A DNA stretch of 64,000 nucleotides, taken from assembly GCA_004299235.1 (NCBI GenBank), contig SCQL01000029.1, forward strand, positions 31,678 to 95,677. The letters are read 5' to 3'. A program made the position numbers and the translations under genes. Below the pieces are notes generated by a model that did no database searches, was not told the DNA's origin, and saw only the letters and a list, made by a program, of their open reading frames with translations. The DNA comes from a bacterium. Its GTDB lineage: Bacteria; Chloroflexota; Dormibacteria; Dormibacterales; Dormibacteraceae. Positions 43,108 through 51,205 of the stretch are shown here, piece after piece. Within the stretch, counting starts at the first letter, position 1, and every line of letters starts with the position of its first letter.

Positions 43108-43799
43108 AGCCGGCCCAGCTCCTGCTCGAGCACCAGCGACTGGTCGAACGGGAGCGGGCGCTTCGTGACGACATCGGCCGGGTTGAGGCGAGGCTGAGCT
43201 CGGACCCCGAAGTCGTGCAGCTCGAGGAGGCGCTCGAATCGGCGCGTTCGGCTGAGCAGGCGGTGGCCGCCAGGCTTCGCGAGTCCGATCATGCCCGCGA
43301 GGAGCACCGCGCCAAACTCCGCTCTCGCGAGAGGGAGCTGATGAGCGGGCGCATTCGCAATCCGACCGAGCTCATGCAGATGTCGGAGGAGGTGCAGCAC
43401 ATGAAAGCGCGCTTCGCCGCCGAAGAGGAGGAGGAGCTGCACCTGATGGAGGATGCGGAGGCGGCGGACGAGGCCCTAAGCGTGGCCACGGCGAGCCTGG
43501 AGGAAGCGCGCCGGCGCTCGGCGGCGGCGGAGCCGGCGCTGAAAGCGGAGCTCGATGGCTGGCGGGCTGAGCTGGCGGAGGTCGAAGCGGAGCGCGACCG
43601 GGTCTGGGCGCAGGTACCGCCGGCGGCGCAGGCGGCCTACTCGCGCAGCCGCATCCAACCGCCCATGGCACGTGTGGCCGGCAACCAGTGCGCCGCCTGT
43701 CACGTCACGGTCACGACCTCGGGCATGCAGACCCTGCGCAAGGGGTTGGACGACTTGGTCCACTGCGACAACTGCGGCCGCATCCTGGTGCTCTCATGA
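43104..43799 (+). CDS. coiled-coil zinc-ribbon protein (C4-type)
   Basis: A 231-residue protein, GTG start overlapping the previous stop. Residues about 5-170 are a long coiled coil; the C-terminus has CAACHVTVTT ... CDNCGRIL, a four-cysteine zinc ribbon. It resembles the HP0958/YacL-type nucleic-acid-binding family. It is followed directly by an RNase H gene. Confidence 0.8.
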   Translation: MKPAQLLLEHQRLVERERALRDDIGRVEARLSSDPEVVQLEEALESARSAEQAVAARLRESDHAREEHRAKLRSRERELMSGRIRNPTELMQMSEEVQHMKARFAAEEEEELHLMEDAEAADEALSVATASLEEARRRSAAAEPALKAELDGWRAELAEVEAERDRVWAQVPPAAQAAYSRSRIQPPMARVAGNQCAACHVTVTTSGMQTLRKGLDDLVHCDNCGRILVLS

Positions 43800-44224
43800 G
43801 CAAGGTCCTGCGGCTGTTCACGGACGGGGCTTCGCGAGGCAACCCGGGCCCGGCGGCCCTGGGCGTGGTCATCGAGGACGACCAGGGGATGCGGCTGCGC
43901 GGGCTCCACCGCTATCTGGGGGCCGCGACCAACAACGAGGCCGAGTACCACGCGGTGATCGAGGGGCTCAAGGCCGTGGCGGCCTGGAAGCCCGATCGGC
44001 TCGAGGTCTATCTCGACTCGAAGCTGGTGGTCGAGCAGCTGAACGGGCGCTACCGAGTCAAGAAGGCCGAGTTGCAGCCACTGCACAGGCGGGCCAAGGA
44101 GCTGCTCGACGGCTTTGCCGAAGTGGTCGTCGCCCACGTCGCAAGGGAGCGCAACCGGGGAGCCGACGCGCTCGCCAACCGCGCCCTCGACGAGCAGGTT
44201 AAGAAGCCGGCATGGCGCGGGTAG
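43796..44224 (+). CDS. ribonuclease H-like protein
   Basis: A 142-residue protein overlapping the zinc-ribbon stop (ATGA). It has the RNase H signature FTDGASRGNPGPAALGVV with the first catalytic Asp, TNNEAEYHAVIEGL with Glu and YLDSKLVVEQLNG with the second Asp. It removes RNA from RNA-DNA hybrids. It is followed nine bases later by RNase P RNA, an order also seen in actinobacteria. Confidence 0.85.
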   Translation: MSKVLRLFTDGASRGNPGPAALGVVIEDDQGMRLRGLHRYLGAATNNEAEYHAVIEGLKAVAAWKPDRLEVYLDSKLVVEQLNGRYRVKKAELQPLHRRAKELLDGFAEVVVAHVARERNRGADALANRALDEQVKKPAWRG

Positions 44225-44233
44225 AATCATCTC

Positions 44234-44643
44234 GGGCCGAGGCGGACGGGTGACCGCCGACCTAATACGCGGTTGGAGGAAAGTCCGGGCTCCACAGAGC
44301 AGGGTGCTGGGTAATCCCCAGTCGGGGCGACCCGAAGGAAAGTGCCACAGAAATAACACCGCCAGGCCGAGTTAGTCTCTAGAGAGTGCGCGCCGCGCGT
44401 GCCCGGCCGGAGAGGCTCGGTCGGGTAAGGGTGAAATGGTGGGGTAAGAGCCCACCGGCGGCCGGGTGACCGGCCGGCCAGGTAAACCCCGCCCGGAGCA
44501 AGACCAAATAGGAGGGCGTTCACGGCGGCTCGCCGAGCCCTCGGGTATCGGTCGCTAGAGGTGCCGGGCAACCGGCTCCCCAGACAGATGGTCACCGTCC
44601 CGCAAGGGATACAGAACCCGGCTTACAGTCCGCCCTCGACCCA
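44234..44643 (+). ncRNA. rnpB: RNase P RNA (class A)
   Basis: About 410 nt. The diagnostic block GAGGAAAGTCCGGGCTCC lies at about 44276-44293, the P4-proximal ACAGAAxxxGGCTTAC near 44611-44625, and the ends pair to form P1 (GAGGCGGAC at 44239-44247 with GTCCGCC at 44628-44634). The interior has AGGGTGAAATGG and GGTAAACCCC as in bacterial type A RNAs. The exact termini are approximate. It processes tRNA 5' ends. Confidence 0.95.
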
Positions 44644-44781
44644 CCTTTCTACATCCCTCGGCCCGCAATTTGCCCTCAGGTTGCGAGTTTTGGTGGTCAA
44701 TGGGCGGTTCGTACGTACCCCTGCAGGTATGCGCGCTCGACGCTCCGCCGCGGCCTAGGTATGGGAGGTGCATGACACCGA

Positions 44782-45201
44782 ATGGTTGACGATTGGTACA
44801 GGCGAATGCGATCTCTATTGGAGTCTCCTGCTCCAGCGGTCCTGACGACGTACCGGCAGGACGGAACCGCCCACGTCAGCCCGGTCTGGTTTCGCTGGGC
44901 CGGCGACGCTTTCGAAGTCGTGATCGCCAAGGGTGATATGAAGCTGAGCCACCTTGCGCGCGATCCGCGATGCGTCCTGGTCGTGTTCGAGACGGCTCGG
45001 CCGTTTCGCGGCATCGAGGTCCGCGGCGCAGCCGAGTTGATCGAGGGCGATGTGACCGCAGCGCGATCCGCGATCGCGGGGCGATACCTCGGCCCGGCCG
45101 CGGGGGAGCGCTTCGCTTCTGAGCGACGATCCAAGCCAGGGGTGATTCTCCGGCTGGGCGCAAACGATGCGCGCGTTTGGGACCTGTCGGCCATCATCTG
45201 A
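44782..45201 (+). CDS. pyridoxamine-5'-phosphate-oxidase-fold (PPOX) flavin/F420-type protein
   Basis: A 139-residue protein with VLTTYRQDGTAHVSPVWFRW and KLSHLARDPRCVLVVFE, typical of the split-barrel PPOX family that reduces small molecules with FMN or F420. The substrate is not evident. The 138 bp before it, after rnpB, hold no feature I can support. Confidence 0.75.
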   Translation: MVDDWYRRMRSLLESPAPAVLTTYRQDGTAHVSPVWFRWAGDAFEVVIAKGDMKLSHLARDPRCVLVVFETARPFRGIEVRGAAELIEGDVTAARSAIAGRYLGPAAGERFASERRSKPGVILRLGANDARVWDLSAII

Positions 45202-45263
45202 GCTCCTGGGCGATGGAGGCGCCAGGATCACGCCGTCCCGGCACCTGCCAGGATGGGTGGTCT

Positions 45264-47321
45264 ATGGAAGAGTTGGAGGCCGAGCCCAAACGTCCGTTTG
45301 CGCCCGAGCGGCCCACCCTGCTCGAACGGAACGGAGATCGGCGGGTCGATCCCTATTACTGGCTGCGCGAGAAGGACAACCCGGAGGTCATCGCGTACCT
45401 GGAGGCCGAGAACGCCTACACCGACGCCGTCATGGCCCCGACCTCAGACCTCCAGGAGCGGCTTTATCGCGAGATCGTCGGCCGCATCCAGGAGACGGAT
45501 ACGTCCGCGCCAACATGCTTCAAAGGCTGGTGGAATTACACGCGCACGGTCGAGGGCCTGGACTACGAGATCTACTGCCGGCGTCGCGGATCGATGGAAG
45601 CACCGGAGCAGGTGCTGCTCGACGGCAACCAGCTGGCGCAGGGACACGACTACTTCGAGCTCGGTTTCGTCGAGCGGAGCCCGGACGAAAACCTGCTGGC
45701 GTATGCCGTCGACCACAGCGGCGCGGAGCTCCACGAGCTTCGGCTTCGTGACCTGACGCGCGGCGCCGATCTGCCCGACTTGGTCCGGGGTGTCTATTAC
45801 GGGGCCGCATGGGCGGCGGACAGCAAAACGTTCTTCTACGTCAAGCCCGATGCCGCCATGCGCCCCTTCCAGGTGTGGCGGCACAGGCTCGGCACCTCAA
45901 GCGAGCAGGACGTCCTGGTGCTGCAGGAGGACGACGAGCGTTTCGAGCTTTCGGTCGAGCTGAGCAAGAGCGAGCGCTACATCATCTTCAGCAGCACGAG
46001 CCAGGTGAGCAGCGAGTGCCGGGTCCTGCGCAGCGACCAGCCGGAGGCCGAGCCGGCCATCGTCGAACCGCGACGCCAGGACGTCGAGTATTCGGTCGAC
46101 CACCAGCAGGACCGATTCCTCATCCTGACCAACGACGGGGCGCGCAACTTCCGGCTCATGGCGGCGCCCGTGGCGAGCCCAGGCCGGGACTCGTGGGTCG
46201 AGGTCGTGCCGGAGCGTCCCGGCGTGCGCCTCAACTTCACCGACGTGCACATCGGGCACGTGGTCCTGGGCGAGCGCTCAGACGGAATGCAGAGGCTCGA
46301 GGTGCTCGACTGCGCGACCGCACAGACGCACATCGTCGAACAGCCCGATGCCGCCTACACCGCCTTCCCAGGCTCCAGCCCCGCATACGACAGTGCCGTG
46401 ACGCGCTTCTTCTACACGTCGCTGACGGCGCCTTTCTCGGCTGTGGATTACGACATGCGCACGCGGCGGCGGACGATCGTCAAGGAGCAGCCCGTCCGTG
46501 GTGGCTACAACCGTGCTGACTATGTCACCGAGCGCCTGTGGGCGGTGGCGCCAGACGGGGTCCGGGTGCCCATGTCGGTCGTCCACAGGCGCGGCCTGCA
46601 AAAAGACGGGACGAACCCGACCCTGCTGAACGGGTATGGCGCCTACGAGCTGTCCAACGACCCGATGTTCGACCCGGTCCGGCTGGGCATGCTGGACCGC
46701 GGTTTCGTCTTTGCCACCGCCCACGTGCGGGGTGGTGGCGAGTTGGGGAGGGACTGGTACGAGGAGGGCAAGTTCCTGCACAAGACCAACACGTTCAAAG
46801 ACTTCATCGCGTGCGCGGAAGAGCTGATGGCTCAGGGGTACACCAACTCCCGGCGATTGGCGATCCGAGGCCGCAGCGCCGGTGGCCTGCTCATCGGCGC
46901 CGTCCTGAATGCGCGCCCGCAGCTTTTCAGGTGCGCCGTGGCCCAGGTCCCTTTCGTCGATGCGCTGACCACCATGCTCGATGACAAGCTGCCGCTGACC
47001 GTCAATGAATTCGACGAGTGGGGAAACCCGGCCGACCCCGAGTTCTACCGCTACATGAAGAGCTATTCGCCTTACGACAACGTGCATCCGGCCGAATACC
47101 CGGCGCTGCTCGTGACGGCGGCCCTGAACGACCCGCGCGTCTCGTACTGGGAGCCGGCGAAGTGGGTGGCCAAGCTGAGAGTGGTGAACCGAGGCGAGGG
47201 CCCGGTGCTCTTGAAGACGCAGATGGGAGCGGGGCACGCGGGTCCGTCGGGGCGCTACGAGTCGTGGCGCGAGGAAGCGTTCGTCTTCGCCTTCGTCCTG
47301 AGTCAGCTCAGCCCAGATTGA
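45264..47321 (+). CDS. S9-family prolyl oligopeptidase (oligopeptidase B-like)
   Basis: About 685 residues from ATG 45264 (longer start 45177 overlaps the previous gene). The N-terminal beta-propeller contains PYYWLREKDNPEVIAYLEAE. The C-terminal alpha/beta hydrolase has the nucleophile elbow GRSAGGLL (Ser), the Asp in ALNDPRVSYWEP and His in GAGHAGPSGRY. It cleaves short peptides after basic residues or proline. Confidence 0.9.
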   Translation: MEELEAEPKRPFAPERPTLLERNGDRRVDPYYWLREKDNPEVIAYLEAENAYTDAVMAPTSDLQERLYREIVGRIQETDTSAPTCFKGWWNYTRTVEGLDYEIYCRRRGSMEAPEQVLLDGNQLAQGHDYFELGFVERSPDENLLAYAVDHSGAELHELRLRDLTRGADLPDLVRGVYYGAAWAADSKTFFYVKPDAAMRPFQVWRHRLGTSSEQDVLVLQEDDERFELSVELSKSERYIIFSSTSQVSSECRVLRSDQPEAEPAIVEPRRQDVEYSVDHQQDRFLILTNDGARNFRLMAAPVASPGRDSWVEVVPERPGVRLNFTDVHIGHVVLGERSDGMQRLEVLDCATAQTHIVEQPDAAYTAFPGSSPAYDSAVTRFFYTSLTAPFSAVDYDMRTRRRTIVKEQPVRGGYNRADYVTERLWAVAPDGVRVPMSVVHRRGLQKDGTNPTLLNGYGAYELSNDPMFDPVRLGMLDRGFVFATAHVRGGGELGRDWYEEGKFLHKTNTFKDFIACAEELMAQGYTNSRRLAIRGRSAGGLLIGAVLNARPQLFRCAVAQVPFVDALTTMLDDKLPLTVNEFDEWGNPADPEFYRYMKSYSPYDNVHPAEYPALLVTAALNDPRVSYWEPAKWVAKLRVVNRGEGPVLLKTQMGAGHAGPSGRYESWREEAFVFAFVLSQLSPD

Positions 47322-47435
47322 TTCTTGACTTCGGCGCGACCCGGGCTTAGCCTGGCGGGGACTGCACACCCATCCGGGTGTGTCCAGTCGATGGGATCCG
47401 TAGGCGCATCTCCAGCCATTAGTAAGGAGCGACCA

Positions 47436-47519
47436 ATGTGTGGCATCGAGAAGCTGAGCTTCGCCGCCAGGGGCGAAGTCTGCCTTCTCCAGAACCGCAC
47501 ATTAACCCTTCACCGGTGA
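47436..47519 (+). CDS. 27-residue leader peptide candidate
   Basis: ATG 47436 has an ideal AAGGAG seven bases upstream, and the peptide (MCGIEKLSFAARGE, then VCLLQNRTLTLHR) ends at TGA 47519. The mRNA over it can fold into a two-part stem (47448-47489). A strong terminator follows 33 nt later and the ABC ATPase gene 66 nt beyond. This is the layout of an attenuation leader. Confidence 0.45.
   Translation: MCGIEKLSFAARGEVCLLQNRTLTLHR
47448..47489 (+). promoter_or_regulatory. leader-peptide RNA hairpin
   Basis: GAGAAG (47448-47453) pairs with CTTCTC (47484-47489), and inside it CTTCGCC (47459-47465) pairs with GGCGAAG (47472-47478). The stem covers the middle of the leader peptide coding region. 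Confidence 0.4.
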
Positions 47520-47551
47520 TCGAGACCTAGAAGCAAGCAAGCACCGACAGA

Positions 47552-47593
47552 GGACCGTGCGGTTGTTGGGCACCGCGCGGTCCTTTCTTTTTG
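47552..47593 (+). terminator. rho-independent terminator before the ABC exporter genes
   Basis: GGACCGTGCGGT (47552-47563) pairs with ACCGCGCGGTCC (47572-47583), 12 pairs with one G-U, followed by a T-rich tract at 47583-47593. It could terminate the peptidase transcript or act as an attenuator for the exporter. Confidence 0.8.
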
Positions 47594-47617
47594 TATCGGA
47601 ATGTTCAGGAGCGAGTC

Positions 47618-48445
47618 ATGTCGGTAACAGCGATTGAGATTCAGGGTGTCAGGAAAGCGTTTCGGCGCCGCGAGCGCGACGCCGGCGCGCCCTGGTGGCG
47701 GCTCGGATGGAAGGACAAGGTGGCGCTCCACGAGCTCGACCTGGTCGTCGAGGCGGGGGGCGTCACCGGCATCCTCGGTCCGAACGGGAGCGGCAAGTCG
47801 ACGCTGATCCGGATACTCGGCACGCTGCTCACGCCGGACGCCGGCCGCGCGCTGGTGTTCGGTTGGGACGTGGTCGCCGAGCCGTTGCCGGTGCGCCGCC
47901 ACGTCAACCGGGTTTCGGTCGAGGCGGCCTTCTTCAAGGAGCTGAGCCCCTGGGAGAACATGCTCTACGCCGCGCGCCTCTACGGGGGCGGCGCCGCCGG
48001 CACGCGCCAGCGCGTGCTGGAGATACTCGAGCGGCTCGGACTGCCGCTGGACACGGTCGACCAGCCGATGAAGCAGCTCTCGCGCGGCCAGCAGCAGAAG
48101 GTGGCGATCGCGCGCAGCTTCCTGACGGCGCCATCGCTCCTCTTGATGGACGAGCCGACCACGGGTCTCGATCCTCGATCCAAGAAGGAGGTCCAGGCCC
48201 TCCTGCAGGCGCTGCGGGCGGAGCGCGAGGTCACCGTCCTGCTCTGCACGCACGACATGGACGAAGCCGCGGCGCTCTGTGACCGGGTGCTGATGATGGA
48301 TGGCGGCCGGGTCCTCGCCGACGGCAGCCCGGTGGACCTGTGCCGGCGCCATGCCGGTAGCGGCGGCGCCGCCACGCTGGAGGACGTTTTCATGCACCTG
48401 ACCGGCAAGCGCTTCGACACCGATGGGGAAGAGGGAGAGGGCTGA
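47618..48445 (+). CDS. ABC transporter ATPase (ABC-2 type, drug/lipid exporter)
   Basis: A 275-residue ATPase starting at ATG 47618 with CAGGAG upstream. Walker A is GPNGSGKST, the signature loop is QLSRGQQQKVAIAR and Walker B is LLLMDEPTTGLDP. It pairs with the ABC-2 permease starting at its stop codon. The exported substrate is unknown. Confidence 0.9.
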   Translation: MSVTAIEIQGVRKAFRRRERDAGAPWWRLGWKDKVALHELDLVVEAGGVTGILGPNGSGKSTLIRILGTLLTPDAGRALVFGWDVVAEPLPVRRHVNRVSVEAAFFKELSPWENMLYAARLYGGGAAGTRQRVLEILERLGLPLDTVDQPMKQLSRGQQQKVAIARSFLTAPSLLLMDEPTTGLDPRSKKEVQALLQALRAEREVTVLLCTHDMDEAAALCDRVLMMDGGRVLADGSPVDLCRRHAGSGGAATLEDVFMHLTGKRFDTDGEEGEG

Positions 48446-49281
48446 TGAGCGTGGGTATACGGCACGTCGAGCTCAACGCGCTATTCGGCTTCGCCGAGCG
48501 GCAGATGCACGTCGTCAGGCGTTACTGGGTGTGGGAGGTGGTATGGCTCTTCTACAGCCTGGTCAGCGTGCTTTCGATCGGCTATCTCGCCTCGGGCCTG
48601 GGCGCGCTGGGAGCGGCAGGCGGTTCGTTCGACCTGCGCCGGGCCCAGCTCTACCTCCTGATCGGCGCGCTGTTGTGGGGATACCTGTCGCTCGTCTTCA
48701 TGGAGGCGGCGTACGCGATCGCATGGGAGCGATGGGAGGGCACGATCGAATACACCTTCATGGCGCCGGTCAAACGGGTCACCCACCTCTTCGGTATCTG
48801 CCTGTTCGCCATCGGCTACGGCCTCGCGCGGACCCTCGTCGTCCTTCTGATCGCCGTGGTGATATTCAAGCTGGACTTCTCCCACGCCGACATCCTTGCC
48901 GCCCTCGCGGTGCTCGCGGCTTCGACGGTGCCTCTGATCGGGCTCAGCATCCTCACCTCGGTGCTGCCGCTGCTCTCGCCCCAGAAGGGAGAGCAGATGT
49001 CGGTCGCCCTGCAGGGCTTCTTGCTCCTGGTGTCCGGCGTCTATTACCCGCTCAGCGTGCTGCCCCTGCCGATGCAGATCGCCGGCGCCGCCAGCCCGCT
49101 CACCTATGCGCTCGCCGGGATCCGCCGCAGCCTGCTCGAAGGCGTTGACCTGCGCGACCAGCTGCCGACGATCGGGGCGCTGCTGGCCATGGGCGCGGTC
49201 ATGATCCCGATCAGCATCCTGATCTTCGGCTGGGCCGAAAACCGGGCCAAACGGATGGGTTTGCTCAAGCGCAGCGGGTAA
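48445..49281 (+). CDS. ABC-2 type transporter permease
   Basis: A 278-residue membrane protein with about six helices. Its ATG shares one base with the ATPase stop. The regions YAIAWERWEGTIEYTFMAPV and LQGFLLLVSGVYYPLSVLPL match ABC-2 permeases. It forms the exporter with the preceding ATPase. Confidence 0.87.
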   Translation: MSVGIRHVELNALFGFAERQMHVVRRYWVWEVVWLFYSLVSVLSIGYLASGLGALGAAGGSFDLRRAQLYLLIGALLWGYLSLVFMEAAYAIAWERWEGTIEYTFMAPVKRVTHLFGICLFAIGYGLARTLVVLLIAVVIFKLDFSHADILAALAVLAASTVPLIGLSILTSVLPLLSPQKGEQMSVALQGFLLLVSGVYYPLSVLPLPMQIAGAASPLTYALAGIRRSLLEGVDLRDQLPTIGALLAMGAVMIPISILIFGWAENRAKRMGLLKRSG

Positions 49282-49384
49282 GCAATTCGTGGAGGGTCTG
49301 GGGTGCCGGTTGGCGTGGGATACAAACTAATGTTCGGGACTATCACGTTTCGGCCCACCATCTAGGCCCTCGATAGGGCCATAA

Positions 49385-49441
49385 CACAAGATGTTGTGGC
49401 CGCCCTCCCGTAGGGGCTGAAGAGCCTCACTACATCTTGTG
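49385..49441. repeat. structured inverted repeat upstream of the dcw cluster
   Basis: CACAAGATGT (49385-49394) pairs with ACATCTTGTG (49432-49441). Between them are two smaller hairpins (around CCCTCCCGTAGGGG and GGCTGAAGAGCC) that share bases. It ends about 10 bp before the dcw promoter. Its function is unknown; no other feature is visible in 49282-49450. Confidence 0.4.
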
Positions 49442-49450
49442 GTAAAGGTA

Positions 49451-49479
49451 TTGACAGTTCCGTCTCCCATTGATACGTT
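49451..49479 (+). promoter_or_regulatory. dcw cluster promoter
   Basis: TTGACA (49451-49456), a 17-bp spacer, then TACGTT (49474-49479) with an extended TG at 49471-49472. The predicted start is near 49486, about 270 nt before mraZ. Confidence 0.5.
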
Positions 49480-49491
49480 TTGCGGCGAATC

Positions 49492-49521
49492 GCGGTGATC
49501 AGTGGGGAGAAGTGGTGAATC
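49492..49521 (+). promoter_or_regulatory. putative MraZ operator (three 10-bp repeats)
   Basis: GCGGTGATCA, GTGGGGAGAA and GTGGTGAATC lie head to tail with a 10-bp period. MraZ proteins bind runs of short TGG-type repeats in front of their own operon. These boxes lie just after the predicted transcription start, where binding would repress. Confidence 0.5.
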
Positions 49522-49757
49522 AAGCAAACGTGGAAGCATCCGTCGCACCCTACGTCCAAGTACGGCACGCCATACACCTCCTCTACGCCACTTCTCCCCG
49601 CAGCCGCGATGTCGACGATTCCCGTGGCCTGGCAGCCGGCTTGAGCCAGCGGTTCGACAAGTTCGGCAACCGTCTGCCGCTTGAGCTCCACGGCTGCGGC
49701 TGCGGGCTGTGCGCCCGCCAGGATCGAGCCGTCCGCCAGTATTGGCAGGCGCGATGA
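49515..49757 (+). CDS. small protein in front of mraZ (CxCxLC motif), unknown
   Basis: An 80-residue frame from GTG 49515, preceded by GGGGAGAA, ending with TGA 49755-49757 directly before the mraZ GTG. The C-terminus has a cysteine cluster (CGCGLC). The close join to mraZ suggests translation coupling. Coding is plausible, but the frame could be leader sequence. Confidence 0.35.
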   Translation: MNQANVEASVAPYVQVRHAIHLLYATSPRSRDVDDSRGLAAGLSQRFDKFGNRLPLELHGCGCGLCARQDRAVRQYWQAR

Positions 49758-50189
49758 GTGTTCACAGGAGCGCATCGTGTTCGAGTGGACGACAAGGGGA
49801 GGCTGGCCATCCCGGCCGCCTTCCGCAAGCAGCTCCAGGAAGGGAGCTTCGTCTCGGTGAGCCAGGACAACGTCCTGGCGATCTATCCGCCGGACCTCTG
49901 GGCGGCGCTGGCACAGGAGCTGCGCAGCCCGCTGCCTGGACCGGACCATCGCGCGCTGGCGCGCACCCTCTATCCGCTCTCGGACCCGTTCGAGCCGGAT
50001 GGCCAGGGCCGGATCAGCTTGCAGCCGGAGCAGCGCCGGTTGGCGGGGATCGAGACGCCGTCGACGGCAGTGGTCATCGGCACCGGTTCGCGGGTGGAGA
50101 TTTGGCCCGAGGCCAGATGGGACAGCTACAGCACAGACGCACAAGGGCGGTTTACGGAATTCGCTGACAGGGTGATCTCAGGGCATTAG
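49758..50189 (+). CDS. mraZ: transcriptional regulator MraZ
   Basis: A 143-residue protein with two SpoVT/AbrB-like folds; VDDKGRLAIPAAFRKQL and PDGQGRISLQPEQRRLAG are the paired motifs. It heads the division and cell-wall cluster and probably represses it through the repeats at 49492-49521. GTG start. Confidence 0.9.
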   Translation: MFTGAHRVRVDDKGRLAIPAAFRKQLQEGSFVSVSQDNVLAIYPPDLWAALAQELRSPLPGPDHRALARTLYPLSDPFEPDGQGRISLQPEQRRLAGIETPSTAVVIGTGSRVEIWPEARWDSYSTDAQGRFTEFADRVISGH

Positions 50190-51108
50190 CTCGCACCAAC
50201 CTGCACTTTTACAAGAGGTAATAGAGCTGCTCCAGCCCCGAGCGGGCGCGGTCGCGATCGACTGCACCCTCGGGCAGGCGGGTCACGCCCGCCAGATCCT
50301 GGAGAAGATCACACCAGGCGGCCGGCTGCTCGGGATCGACCGCGATCCGGCTGCCGTCCAGGCTGGACGGATGGCGCTGGCGCCATATGGGTTGGCGGCG
50401 GTCGTCGTCCACGGGCGCTTCTCCGAACTCGGCGCGATCAGCGCGCAGAACGGGTTCGAGGCGGCCGACCTGACGCTCTTCGACTTCGGCCTGTCCAGCA
50501 ACCAGATCGACGCCCCCGAGCGCGGGTTCAGCTTCCGCGCCGAGGGACCGCTCGACATGCGCATGGATCCGGGCGCCACTCTCACCGCGGCGCAGATCGT
50601 CAACCATTACGACGCGCGCGAGATCGAGCGCATCGTCCGTCAGTACGGCGAGGAGCGTTGGGCTCGCCGGATCGCACAGTTCATCGTGGCGCGGCGCCCG
50701 CTCCGCACCACGCGCGATCTGGCTCAGGCGGTCGAAGCCGCCATCCCAAGGAAGGCCTGGCCGCGCGACATCCACGTGGCGACCAGGACCTTTCAAGGCC
50801 TCCGCATAGCCGTCAACGACGAGCTCGGCGAGATCGAGGCAGGACTCAGAGCAGCTCTTTCGATTCTCAAACCCGGTGGTCGTATGGCGACGATCAGCTT
50901 CCATTCCCTGGAAGACCGCTTGGTCAAGTCATTCTTCAACGTCGAGTCCAAAGACTGCATCTGCCCACCCCAGCAGCCAGTCTGCACCTGCGGCCACCGG
51001 GCCACCCTCCGCATCATCACCCGCCGACCCGTGCGGCCCTCCGAAGAGGAGGTCGCCTCCAACCCTCGCGCTCGCTCGGCGCGCCTCAGGGTGGCGGAAC
51101 GGCTCTAA
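50185..51108 (+). CDS. rsmH: 16S rRNA m4C1402 methyltransferase RsmH (MraW), non-canonical start
   Basis: The first ATG (50371) would omit the SAM-binding motif. In frame upstream lies HQPALLQEVIELL and DCTLGQAGHARQIL, the standard RsmH N-terminus, with a stop above it and no ATG, GTG or TTG. The best start is ATT 50185, overlapping the mraZ stop (ATTAG), with CAGGG upstream, giving 307 residues, the usual family length. Other motifs are GFSFRAEGPLDMRMDP and MATISFHSLEDRLVK. Confidence 0.88.
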   Translation: MSSHQPALLQEVIELLQPRAGAVAIDCTLGQAGHARQILEKITPGGRLLGIDRDPAAVQAGRMALAPYGLAAVVVHGRFSELGAISAQNGFEAADLTLFDFGLSSNQIDAPERGFSFRAEGPLDMRMDPGATLTAAQIVNHYDAREIERIVRQYGEERWARRIAQFIVARRPLRTTRDLAQAVEAAIPRKAWPRDIHVATRTFQGLRIAVNDELGEIEAGLRAALSILKPGGRMATISFHSLEDRLVKSFFNVESKDCICPPQQPVCTCGHRATLRIITRRPVRPSEEEVASNPRARSARLRVAERL

Positions 51109-51205
51109 CCCCACAAGTCCTGGTGGCCGGCCCAACCCCGCCGGCCACCAGGCACCACGCCGACGCCGTCTCCCTCGGGGAGAGGTGCGGTGAGGACCAC
51201 AGAAC

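Noticed and set aside
49362..50144. A 260-residue minus-strand frame opposite mraZ
   Set aside because: It is antisense to mraZ and to the dcw control region, with shadow composition.
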